This document shows, one piece after another, positions 27,650-36,552 of a stretch of 64,000 nt of DNA. A model generated the notes under the pieces. That model was not told the origin of the DNA and ran no database searches. It was given only the letters and a program-made list of their open reading frames with translations. A program made the translations under genes and the position numbers. Source of the stretch: Lentisphaerae bacterium WC36 (lineage in GTDB: Bacteria; Verrucomicrobiota; Lentisphaeria; Victivallales; SZUA-371); the NCBI GenBank assembly GCA_020683205.1, contig CP085689.1, positions 3,404,230 to 3,468,229 on the forward strand, written 5' to 3'. Every line of letters starts with the position of its first letter. Positions within the stretch are counted from its first letter, which is position 1.

Positions 27650-28501
27650 ATGCCGGAAAACTTCAATACTAATAATATAATACACCTTGATGCACAGGGG
27701 ATTAAAAAAAATATTAAACTGTATTTCTTAAAATTACTTTTTGAAAAAACATTCCTCGGCATTGCCGCAATAATTTTTGCAGCTTATTTTCCCGCGATTG
27801 TTTTTTATGTTTTAACAGTATTGTTTCGAGTTTTATCAGGTGTTCTTTTCGTTTTGGCTGGAGTGAGCCTAATTAAAATGTTTAAGTTCCTTTTTATTGT
27901 GATGTATTGTTCAAATTCTGTTGTAGCGATATATCGTCTTTTTAGGCTGTATCCGATTGATTTATTTTATATAGAGGGCGTTAGTAAAAAAGAATCGATG
28001 ACCTTAGATCGTAATATTTCTTCTATTCGAACTTTTATTTATAACTCTTTCGTGTTTATTTTGAGTTTTGCTGGGAAAATGGCTTCAAATGGAATTTATA
28101 TGATTCTTCAGGGTTGGATGTTATTTTTTAAACAAGCAAAATATTGGAATATTTTGGTGATTCTTACTCAGAGTGAATCAAGTATTCCTCTTGATATTAT
28201 TCATGCTTACACAAATATCGACAAAGTTAAACTTCGTAAGAGATTAGAGAGTTTAATTGATGGCTTGTGGGTGCTTGAGACGACTTCAGGGTTTGTCTTA
28301 ACTTCAGAGTTTCGTGAAAAATTTGACCCAACTACTAAGAATACTGTTTTTATTAAGAAAAAAAAGCCAGTTGAACATGGAGTTTCAACTCTAACCACAG
28401 CAAATGAAATTAATCACTTATACAAAAGTGAGGCGTTAAATAGTACAGCTGGCTTGCAGCAAAATGATGAAAATAATAGTGAACAGGAGAATGCTCAATG
28501 A
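27650..28501 (+). CDS. Membrane protein with C-terminal winged-helix-like region
   Basis: 283 residues, function unknown. Residues about 20-100 are strongly hydrophobic (three to four membrane spans), with another span near 130-160. A soluble part from about 165 to 230 (LDIIHAYTNIDKVKLRKRL, then ESLIDGLWVLETTSGFVLT) has the look of a winged-helix domain. This is followed by a lysine stretch and a polar tail rich in Asn and Gln. AAGGAG precedes the ATG. The stop overlaps the next start as ATGA, so the two proteins are probably made together. Confidence 0.6.
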   Translation: MPENFNTNNIIHLDAQGIKKNIKLYFLKLLFEKTFLGIAAIIFAAYFPAIVFYVLTVLFRVLSGVLFVLAGVSLIKMFKFLFIVMYCSNSVVAIYRLFRLYPIDLFYIEGVSKKESMTLDRNISSIRTFIYNSFVFILSFAGKMASNGIYMILQGWMLFFKQAKYWNILVILTQSESSIPLDIIHAYTNIDKVKLRKRLESLIDGLWVLETTSGFVLTSEFREKFDPTTKNTVFIKKKKPVEHGVSTLTTANEINHLYKSEALNSTAGLQQNDENNSEQENAQ

Positions 28502-29085
28502 GCAATTTTTTTACTAAAAGAAGAGGATTTTTTGCCGATACTCAAACAATAAATTATTCCCATGACATTTTACGAAGTGAGGAGTTTTTACAAAAAAAGC
28601 TCCAGCACTATGAGAAGTTCAAGAGGGCGATTAGTTGCTTTGATGTTATTTTTATACTTTATGTTATTGCTTGGATGATTTTTAAATTTGAAAATCATAG
28701 CATATTTTTGGGACTTTTATTTTATGGTGGTTTATTTTTAATATCTTACTTAGGAAAATTAGTTTTGTTAATTATGAAATTAGATGAAATTCCTATAAGT
28801 CAAAATCAAAAGAGAATAGTTATTGATAAGGAATTAGAGGCGCAAATTAAAAGTAAGAAAAAGATAAATATGCTACTACAAACTATTTTAGCTCCTAGTT
28901 TTGTTGGTGCAGTTTTTCTGCCTATAGCTGTTATCATTCAGTCAATGAATTTTGCATATGATGCATCAATTCTATTGTTTCCATGGGTTTTTATATTAAT
29001 TTTTGCAATTAGACCTATTTTTATTTTAGTGAAATTATGCAATATTTATTTCTTGAAAAAGTTAATTGCTCGCCAAAAAAGTTAA
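28498..29085 (+). CDS. Membrane protein of unknown function
   Basis: 195 residues with four hydrophobic segments arranged as two pairs (residues about 48-65 and 70-90; 125-145 and 155-180), separated by a charged helix EIPISQNQKRIVIDKELEA. No family recognised. Ribosome binding site AGGAG lies 8 nt upstream, inside the preceding gene, with which it overlaps by 4 nt. Converges with the decayed gene at 29082. Confidence 0.6.
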   Translation: MSNFFTKRRGFFADTQTINYSHDILRSEEFLQKKLQHYEKFKRAISCFDVIFILYVIAWMIFKFENHSIFLGLLFYGGLFLISYLGKLVLLIMKLDEIPISQNQKRIVIDKELEAQIKSKKKINMLLQTILAPSFVGAVFLPIAVIIQSMNFAYDASILLFPWVFILIFAIRPIFILVKLCNIYFLKKLIARQKS

Positions 29086-30201
29086 TTCTCTTGTTTAATA
29101 ATCTTTAAAATATCTTTAGCCAATTCTTTACGAGTTGTTTTTGAGTTGTCGTGGTATCCAAATAGGTAATGTGATGATTTATTAAATGATACTGGAATTC
29201 TACTTGGGTACTGGTTTACTTTAATTTTTGCAGCTAAAAAATTCTCACAAAGTTTTTTTGTTAATTTTTTATTACGCTTTTTCAATGCAATTAATGCGCC
29301 GTAAAAACTCCTTTGTTACTATCGCTTAATGCTGAAATTAGTACTTTATAGGCTTTTGTTTTGGGGAATACAAATAATAAAGACATTAGGTAACTACGAT
29401 TTTCAAAAAATATATTTTTATAAGCTGTTGAAGCCGCAAGTCCTAGAAATTTTTCAAAATATAATGAGTTTTTTTCTTCAAGTAATTTATTATTGCTCAT
29501 TATAAAATTAATTGCAACTTTGCGAACATTATTATCTGAAGATTTCAAAGCTAATTTCATTAATTTTTTTTGATTGATTCTTTTTGAAAACCAAGAGTAG
29601 GCTTTTACCATTTTGTTGGGATACATCCTAAAAGTGCAAAATTTTTGACGTGTTTAATATTTTTGTACCGTACTGTTGTGTAATCTTGTGCAGATACACA
29701 ACTTTTTGACACGTGCGAATTAAATTGGCTTTATATTTACTAGTCCCAAAATCTTGTTTTGGGGATGTTATTCCACGCTTAGCCAAAAAATCAATTAAAA
29801 ATTTTTGAGATTTGTTAGTCAAATGCATGGGAGTTTTATCTTCTGTAAACCACAATTCTGAGCCATGTTTTATTACAGATATCGCCACGTGTTTTTCCTT
29901 TTCATACTAATCCATTGTAGGTGGTCCCACAACATCTGCAATTTGAAATAGTTATTTTTGAAAATTTAATATTTTTCTTTAAATCTGTTATTTCATTGGG
30001 GTTAGTAATTGCAATATAAACATCTTGATTGTCTAAATTATGGCAGGTCATTCCTTCTGAAAGAACGAATATCTTATCAGCATTTTTTGTTGCTTTGAAA
30101 AAAACTCTTGAGGAATCAGCATTATATAAATAGAGTGAATATAAGATAAAAAATATTATAATAAAGCTTGCAGTAAGCAATATTATCTTTTTCAAATTCA
30201 T
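29082..30201 (-). pseudogene. Exported HEAT-like repeat protein gene broken into four frames
   Basis: Four short frames in a row belong to one ancestral gene. The first (29902-30201) has an N-terminal membrane anchor and ends ISNCRCCGTTYNGLV. Shifted by one base, the same DNA reads CRCCGPPTMD-stop-YEKEKHVAISVIKHG and runs directly into the frame at 29628-29888. A further shift leads into 29291-29626 (ALKSSDNNVRKVAINFIMSN, HEAT-like), and a last shift joins GALIALKKRNKKL to 29082-29285. At least three frameshifts and one nonsense codon are visible. Original role unknown. Confidence 0.8.
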
Positions 30202-30225
30202 TATTTGCTACCTATGAAGTTAAAT

Positions 30226-30981
30226 TTATTCTTTGGCAATTTTTCTTTTGATAATTGTACCTTTACCGTTGTCGCTGACTGAAAACATCACAATTTCGCT
30301 AGCATCTTTGCTAATGAAAAGATTGCCTGTTTTCAAGGCATTATTTGAAATAGTGCTTGGATCGGAGTAGGCAATGTAGCCAGCGCTATTTAATTTACTA
30401 CTTAAGCTATTGATCATAGCGTTTTTATTACCAACAAAGCTAAATCGTGCCATGCTATTATTGCGATTGGGCAACTTGATAGTTTGAGTCGCTTTCATAC
30501 CATTTGTTTGAGGTAAATCACTCGGCCATAATTTTGGTTCTTTTGGAGCATTTTTCGGAATTGTCATATAAAATGCATTGGTCAACTTTTTGGGATCGTC
30601 TTGGAAAAAATAAAAGCGCTCAAGTTCTCCTTTATCGTTTAAGAATGAAACAATAAATGTGTTATTATTAACTTTTATTTTAAGGTCTTTATATTTGTTT
30701 TTGAAATAATTAAAGCAATCGAGCAGGCTCATTTTAGTCATTGCCATTCCTAAATCAATATTTAAACCGTTGATAACCATTGGTTCACTTGGCATTAGTT
30801 GTAGCTGTAAATCATTTTGAATATAACTTTTTATAGCTTTAATTTTTCCTTCATTGTTTGATTTTGTCGAATTGGATTTTGACAACTCGCGTAGTAGGTA
30901 AACTTCAGCATAAGAATTCGAAAATGTAATGCTTAGCAACAACATAACTATGGCTGTTAAAAATATCTTATTATTTTTCAT
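30226..30981 (-). CDS. Exported protein of unknown function
   Basis: 251 residues with a clear signal peptide (MKNNKIFLTAIVMLLLSI, likely cut after NSYA). The mature part is mixed alpha/beta with no Cys and no recognised domain. Segments such as FNYFKNKYKDLKIKVNNNTFI and LSSKLNSAGYIAYSDPS could be small alpha/beta modules. It stands between a broken gene and the DUF2079-like gene on the same strand; whether they form an operon is unclear. Confidence 0.6.
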   Translation of the reverse strand: MKNNKIFLTAIVMLLLSITFSNSYAEVYLLRELSKSNSTKSNNEGKIKAIKSYIQNDLQLQLMPSEPMVINGLNIDLGMAMTKMSLLDCFNYFKNKYKDLKIKVNNNTFIVSFLNDKGELERFYFFQDDPKKLTNAFYMTIPKNAPKEPKLWPSDLPQTNGMKATQTIKLPNRNNSMARFSFVGNKNAMINSLSSKLNSAGYIAYSDPSTISNNALKTGNLFISKDASEIVMFSVSDNGKGTIIKRKIAKE

Positions 30982-31051
30982 TTTTTTATCCTCCCAAATA
31001 GTAATTCTAATTATGACCTTTAATTAACAATAAAGCTATCATGTATAAAAA

Positions 31052-33307
31052 TCAAGGCTGAGTGCTTAAAGGTAATGCAAAAATCTCAATATTAGTAATT
31101 TTAGATTCTTTTATTCCATTATTTAAAATTTTATTAAAAGATTCATCTTTAATTGTAGAAAATGCATTATTTTTCACTAAATAAAATGGCAACGCTCCAT
31201 CATTGAACATTGTAATGTATTCATATATTTGTGTGTCCTTAAAAGAAATTTTTACTATAAACGCATAGTCCGTACTGCTTTGAGTATTTTTTCGTAACAA
31301 AAGATTAAAATTATTGCTTTTTGATAGCAAAGCAACTTTTGCATTAGCTGAATTTAAAGGTTGTTTAGTTTTAACATCAATAATTCTTAAAAGCCCGCCA
31401 GATGCAGACCAACTTTTATTTGAAATCACTTTTTGATTGTTAATATCACTATCATTTTTGGCTACTTTTTGGAATAATAACATCGTGTTTGTTAATTTTC
31501 CTTTTTGATCAAAAATTTTATGGTTTGTTAGTAATTTATAGTTTTGTTCAGTTGCTAATTTAAAACGATTTTTTGCCACATCTTCTGGCGTCATTACATT
31601 ACTGTTAAATTGTAAAATGACGTAGTTTTGTGGTTTTTTAAAGTTTAGGTAAGTATCGTTTCTTAATACTAATGGAGCCGCAATTTTTTCATCAGCAGTG
31701 ATTTTTTCTCCAATAGGAATATGTTGTTTTATAATTTTAATTGTTGAGGCGAAGTTTTTTATATCGTGCTCATTGCGTTGTAATGATTGACGCGCTGTAA
31801 AAGGGTAGGGGGATAAGTAATAATTAAGCAGAAAAGTACTAACAAAACAAGCAATAATGCTAGCTTTCAATGTTTTATGGTTATTTTTTAGTTTAACCAA
31901 TCCATAAATGAATGCCAAAAAAATAAATGGTAGGATACATGACTGATATTGTAGCTCAATATTAATGCGAGCTCGCACATCCATTAACAACGTGAAAATT
32001 AAAATTATTAATCCGCCAAACAACAAAGTTGGTTTGCGCCAAATTAAATAACTAAATGGTAAAAGCAGAGTTAGGGTGTAATTAATTGAATTAATGTGAA
32101 AAATTCGTCCCCAGAAAATTTTAGCACGAGTGATTGGAGATAGGAGAATTTCTCCATAGCTATTTCCTAACGACTTATAATAGCTAAAAAATCCATATTT
32201 ATTTAGTGATTCTGGGAGTAAATTTGGCATGATGAATTTGGTCACAACAATAAAATAAATGGTGCTAATAGTAAATAATAATAGCGCCGTTTTAAACTTT
32301 TTTTGGCATAAAAAATATAGTCCAACTCCGAAAAACATTGGAGCCGTAGTTTCTTTGGTTAATAATATTAAGATAAATAAAATCATTGACCAAATGTAAT
32401 GTTTTTTTTCAAAAAGGATCCACAACGTCAATACGAAAGGAATAATGATATATACTCCATGGAAACCATAAAACATTGCTAAATTTAAATTTAACAACGA
32501 AGGCGTAAACAAAATTATTAATGCTGCAATCAATGCTGTCATTTTTGATAATTTTTTAGCACGACAGAAATAGTACACAATCAAACAATTTGCGAATAGA
32601 ATAACTGAATTTAAGACAAAAATTGTATTTAAAAATCTAAATAATGCGACAAAAGGCAGCAAAAAGCCAATCAAAACAGGCATAAAATGCTGCCCCATAA
32701 AATTGTAGTTTAACTGATTAGAAAAAAATAATTTTCCTTTCAAGGTGTTATCAGTAACATTGAGAAATATTCCCCAATCAGAATAGTGTAATTGTCCAGA
32801 ATTTAGGTGCAAATTCTGTAGATAAATTCCATAACCGCACATAATCAAAAATGCGGAAATTAGAATAGTTAAAACGCTTTTGTTGTTTAAATTTAATGCA
32901 ATTTTTATCCGTTTTAAAAAATAATAACTCAAATTGTAACTAATTAGACCACTACTGAAAACAAAAATTAGCATCATTAAATAATTGTCATATGGGAAAA
33001 GCATCAGCAATGCTGGAAGTAGTGAAATAGTAAATTTACCTACTAAACAGCGATTTTTCTTGAAAGAAAAAATGGTTAACATTATTACTGAACTAATGAG
33101 CACACAAGTTATAATTTGGTAGGCATTAATTTTTTCATTATACACAATTTTTTTGACAAAAAACGCACTAGGGAAAACTTTGTCTACTCTAATAATAAAA
33201 CGGTAAATTGCCAATAAAAATATACTTAAGCAACTTAATGATAAAAAATAACAAAAATGCTTATTCTTCAAAAGTAACTTAGTAAAATGTATGAGCAATT
33301 TATTCAT
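31052..33307 (-). CDS. Large DUF2079-like polytopic membrane protein
   Basis: 751 residues, about 12 membrane segments in the first 510 residues and then a soluble C-terminal region. The segment DWGIFLNVTDNTLKGKLFF followed by NYNFMGQHFMPVLIGFLLP matches the pattern I recall for DUF2079 proteins, which resemble glycosyltransferases of the GT-C fold in topology. The Asp of the DWG loop would then be the equivalent catalytic position; that is inference. The start is supported by AAGGA upstream. The gene lies next to an SDR gene in the same direction, 22 nt away. Confidence 0.72.
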   Translation of the reverse strand: MNKLLIHFTKLLLKNKHFCYFLSLSCLSIFLLAIYRFIIRVDKVFPSAFFVKKIVYNEKINAYQIITCVLISSVIMLTIFSFKKNRCLVGKFTISLLPALLMLFPYDNYLMMLIFVFSSGLISYNLSYYFLKRIKIALNLNNKSVLTILISAFLIMCGYGIYLQNLHLNSGQLHYSDWGIFLNVTDNTLKGKLFFSNQLNYNFMGQHFMPVLIGFLLPFVALFRFLNTIFVLNSVILFANCLIVYYFCRAKKLSKMTALIAALIILFTPSLLNLNLAMFYGFHGVYIIIPFVLTLWILFEKKHYIWSMILFILILLTKETTAPMFFGVGLYFLCQKKFKTALLLFTISTIYFIVVTKFIMPNLLPESLNKYGFFSYYKSLGNSYGEILLSPITRAKIFWGRIFHINSINYTLTLLLPFSYLIWRKPTLLFGGLIILIFTLLMDVRARINIELQYQSCILPFIFLAFIYGLVKLKNNHKTLKASIIACFVSTFLLNYYLSPYPFTARQSLQRNEHDIKNFASTIKIIKQHIPIGEKITADEKIAAPLVLRNDTYLNFKKPQNYVILQFNSNVMTPEDVAKNRFKLATEQNYKLLTNHKIFDQKGKLTNTMLLFQKVAKNDSDINNQKVISNKSWSASGGLLRIIDVKTKQPLNSANAKVALLSKSNNFNLLLRKNTQSSTDYAFIVKISFKDTQIYEYITMFNDGALPFYLVKNNAFSTIKDESFNKILNNGIKESKITNIEIFALPLSTQP

Positions 33308-33329
33308 AGTTGTCCTTAAAATTATAGTT

Positions 33330-34106
33330 TTAATCCAATTGCCATTTTTGGCGATTTTTTCGATTATAGTATTTAGGAAATAACTTTGGAACTAGTGGTG
33401 CAATGCGATACCACGCAGGGTAATATATCTCACGTTTTCTTTTTAAATATGCCTTGAAAACACAGTTCGCAAAATCAGCTGGGTTTGTGCTACTGCCTCC
33501 TGGTGAACTAGGAACTGAGCGTTTTGCCAAGGCACGACTTGAAAAGCCAGTATTCACTCTTCCTGTGATAATATTGAGAACTTTTACTCCTTTTTGTTCG
33601 ACTTCAGCTCGTAATGAATCACTAAATGCGTTGAGAGCATATTTTGAAGCGCAGTAGTTTCCCATACATGTTACATGAAGTTTTCCAGCAATTGATGAAG
33701 TATTAATAATGGTACCTTGAGTTTTTTCAATTAAAGAATAGAAAACTTTGGTGACTTCAATTACTGCAAAATAATTTAACTCAAAAAGCTGTTTTAATTC
33801 ATCCTCAGACGTTTCCAACCATGTGGCATATTCACCAAGCCCAGCGTTATTTATTAATACATCGCAACGACCAAATTTTTCTGTAACAATTTTAGCTGCA
33901 TTTTCACGGTTATCGGCTTTGGTTATATCCGTTTTTATCCATAAATCATAATTGATTTCTTCATGATTTGGTTCACTGCGGCATAGAGCAACTACAGTAA
34001 AATTATTGTCGTAAAATTTATTTGCTAAAGCAGCCCCAAGCCCACTTGACGCTCCAGTTATTACAGCAACTTTTTTTCCCATTAGTTTTTTTTTCCATTT
34101 TTCCAT
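33330..34106 (-). CDS. Short-chain dehydrogenase/reductase
   Basis: 258 residues, classical SDR: VITGASSGLGAALANKF (NADP-type glycine motif), NNAGLGEYA, STSS region INTSSIAGKLH with the catalytic Ser, and YCASKYALNAFSDSLRAEV with Tyr and Lys. The C-terminal KAYLKRKREIYYPAWYRIAPL is typical of DltE/YqjQ-like membrane-peripheral SDRs. Two starts are possible (34106, or the MGKK ATG 24 nt on). It differs from the SDR at 8469 in sequence and context. Confidence 0.88.
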   Translation of the reverse strand: MEKWKKKLMGKKVAVITGASSGLGAALANKFYDNNFTVVALCRSEPNHEEINYDLWIKTDITKADNRENAAKIVTEKFGRCDVLINNAGLGEYATWLETSEDELKQLFELNYFAVIEVTKVFYSLIEKTQGTIINTSSIAGKLHVTCMGNYCASKYALNAFSDSLRAEVEQKGVKVLNIITGRVNTGFSSRALAKRSVPSSPGGSSTNPADFANCVFKAYLKRKREIYYPAWYRIAPLVPKLFPKYYNRKNRQKWQLD

Positions 34107-34231
34107 GATATATTAAAAATAAATTCAATTCTAATTCGTTATATAATTTTAATGTTACTATAACTCAATAAATATGTAGTTACAAAAGTAAAATTAGAGA
34201 TTAAATCAAAAAATATTAGTAAGGAAAAACC

Positions 34232-35656
34232 ATGAAGAAGGGAAAAATTAACACTGTAAGTTTAACTATGATAGCTTCTGTTGCATCTTTAGCTGCTAAT
34301 AGTGCTGGAGCACAAGAGCAATGTAACAAAAAAAAGCCGAATGTGATTTATGTACTTTTAGATGACGCAGGGTATGGTGATTTTAGTTTTCAAGGACAGA
34401 AAAAGTTTAAAACGCCAAACATTGACAAGATGGCTGAAGAGGGTGTTCAATTTAGCCGTCACTACAGTGGCTCAACGGTTTGTGCGCCATCTAGATGTGT
34501 TCTATTAACTGGACTTCATACAGGTCATGCGCAAGTTCGAGGAAATAAGTCAATGAAATCAGGAGGGCAGCTTCCTTTAACTAATGATACAATCACTGTA
34601 GCAAAGAAAGCGAAAGAGGCTGGTTATGTAACTGGTATGTTTGGTAAGTGGGGTTTAGGTTCATATAATAATTCAGGAAGTCCTAATAAGCAAGGATTTG
34701 ATAAATTTTACGGCTATACTTGTCAAGCGAAAGCTCATAACTATTACCCAGAATATTTATGGGATAATGGTAAAAAAATCATGTTAAATAAAAAAGTTTA
34801 CACACATGACTTAATTGTTGATGAAGCATTTAAATTTATTAAAGAAAATAAAGATAAACCATTTTTTGTTTATTTTCCAATAACAATTCCACATGCAGCG
34901 CTGCAAGTCCCAGAAAAGTATGTTAAACCATTTAGAGCTCAATTCCCTGAAACTGAAAATAAGATGGGTTATTATGATGGGACAAAAATACGTAATCCTC
35001 GCGCTTGTTTTGCTGGAATGATGTATAAGCTTGACCTTGATATGGGACGCATGGTGCAATTATTGAAGGATTTAAAAATAGATGAGAACACTATTATTAT
35101 GTTTGCAAGTGATAATGGACCGCATAAAGAGGGTGGACATGATCCTAAATATTTTAATTCAAATGGTGGATTAAGAGGTGTTAAACGAGACCTATATGAA
35201 GGAGGAATTCGTACTGCATTTTTCGTACGTTATCCTAATAAGGTTAAAGGCGGGCGTAAGTCAGCGTTAAAAAGTAGTTTTCAAGATTTTATGCCGACAT
35301 TTTGCGATTTTGCAGGAGTTAAAGCGCCTGAAAATTGTGATGGAATTTCGTTTAAGAATGAAATTTTAGGAGATAGTGTAAACCAAAAGAAACACGACAA
35401 CATGTATTGGGAATTTATACATAATAGTGTTGGATCTTTGCAAGCAGTGATTTTTGCTGATGATTGGAAATTAGTAAAAATTTCCAATAAAAAGACCAAA
35501 AAAGATAAAATTGAGCTTTATAATTTAAATAATGATATGAAAGAAACTAAAAATTTAGCAAAACAATACCCAGAAAAAGTTGCTGAAGGTTTAGAAATTA
35601 TGAAACAATCACATACTGGAAATAAGTATTTCAAACTTGTTTCAGAAAGAAAATAG
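34232..35656 (+). CDS. Exported arylsulfatase (CAPSR type)
   Basis: 474 residues with a signal peptide ending near NSAGAQ. NVIYVLLDDAGYGDFSFQG provides the two metal-binding Asp, TVCAPSRCVLLTGLHTGH the formylglycine site (C-x-P-S-R) and following Arg/Lys, FGKWGLGSY the next substrate/sulfate contacts, and ASDNGPHKEGGH the second metal block. It hydrolyses sulfate esters outside the cytoplasm; the substrate is unknown. Subfamily differs clearly from the CSACR sulfatase at 5864. AAGGA lies just before the ATG. A strong terminator follows. No maturase (anSME/FGE) is visible in the window. Confidence 0.95.
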   Translation: MKKGKINTVSLTMIASVASLAANSAGAQEQCNKKKPNVIYVLLDDAGYGDFSFQGQKKFKTPNIDKMAEEGVQFSRHYSGSTVCAPSRCVLLTGLHTGHAQVRGNKSMKSGGQLPLTNDTITVAKKAKEAGYVTGMFGKWGLGSYNNSGSPNKQGFDKFYGYTCQAKAHNYYPEYLWDNGKKIMLNKKVYTHDLIVDEAFKFIKENKDKPFFVYFPITIPHAALQVPEKYVKPFRAQFPETENKMGYYDGTKIRNPRACFAGMMYKLDLDMGRMVQLLKDLKIDENTIIMFASDNGPHKEGGHDPKYFNSNGGLRGVKRDLYEGGIRTAFFVRYPNKVKGGRKSALKSSFQDFMPTFCDFAGVKAPENCDGISFKNEILGDSVNQKKHDNMYWEFIHNSVGSLQAVIFADDWKLVKISNKKTKKDKIELYNLNNDMKETKNLAKQYPEKVAEGLEIMKQSHTGNKYFKLVSERK

Positions 35657-35678
35657 ATCTCATATTTTATATATACCT

Positions 35679-35710
35679 AAAGAGCAGAGCATAAAACTCT
35701 GCTCTTTTTT
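35679..35710 (+). terminator. Terminator after arylsulfatase
   Basis: 11-bp stem AAAGAGCAGAG / CTCTGCTCTTT (35679-35689 with 35697-35707), loop of 7 nt, then Ts. Confidence 0.9.
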
Positions 35711-35788
35711 ATGGTGCTTGAAAGATGCTTTAAGATTATAATCAAAACTTTTTTGATTCATCGTTTCTAAAAATTGCGTTTTCATACA

Positions 35789-36340
35789 TTATTTAGAATT
35801 TACAGGGTTATAATAATTTCTATTCATGTGTTTCCTTTCATAAGTAGCCCAACCATCGAATTCGGCAGGAAGATTATTAGGATTTATATCATGAGCTTTA
35901 TCCTCGCCAAAAACATATTTGCAAAAAACATAACCTTCTATGCCACTGCCAAAGTTATAAGTATAAAATAGTGTATTTTTGTTGTTGTAATATTTTATCA
36001 TAAAGTTATTTGTTGTTCCGACTAAAGAAAAATAATATAAAAGAATGAGTTTGTTTTTGTAAATTAGAAAGGATCCATCTTTGTCCCCTATCTCGAAATC
36101 AAAAACTTGATAAGGGATATTTATATTTTTTTTTTCTTCAATACATTGTTTATTAAAATTCTTTACTTTTGGAAAATATTCTTTTAATGCTCCTTGCTGA
36201 AGTGCTTTTCTGACATCTGCAATTGAGTAAGTTCGTTTTTCGTCGCTGAATTTTTGCAATAAGTTATTTTCGCTACTGCATGAAAAAGTTAGTAGTGAGA
36301 ATTTCATGATTAGTGTCAAAATAATTAATTTCTTGAACAT
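35789..36340 (-). CDS. Lipoprotein of unknown function
   Basis: 183 residues. The N-terminal hydrophobic stretch ends in LLTFSC, a lipobox, so the protein is probably lipid-anchored. The rest is a small alpha/beta protein with a glycine-rich FGSGIEGYVF segment near residue 135 and no recognised family. Start supported by AAGGAGA upstream. Single gene on this strand between two plus-strand genes. Confidence 0.6.
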   Translation of the reverse strand: MFKKLIILTLIMKFSLLTFSCSSENNLLQKFSDEKRTYSIADVRKALQQGALKEYFPKVKNFNKQCIEEKKNINIPYQVFDFEIGDKDGSFLIYKNKLILLYYFSLVGTTNNFMIKYYNNKNTLFYTYNFGSGIEGYVFCKYVFGEDKAHDINPNNLPAEFDGWATYERKHMNRNYYNPVNSK

Positions 36341-36552
36341 TATATTTTCTCCTTAAGTTTGTTTAAAATAGAATTTAATAAAAAAACATTAAATTTCAAC
36401 TAAGATATATGCTATTTTTAAGTTTTTTCTTGAATTAAGTTGTTGATAGTAATAATATAAAATAATAAAGATAGTATTTAGAAGTAATCATATATTAAAA
36501 TTATCTAATTAAAATGTAAATTGTTTTTAAGTAGAAGGATAGGGTGTATAAT

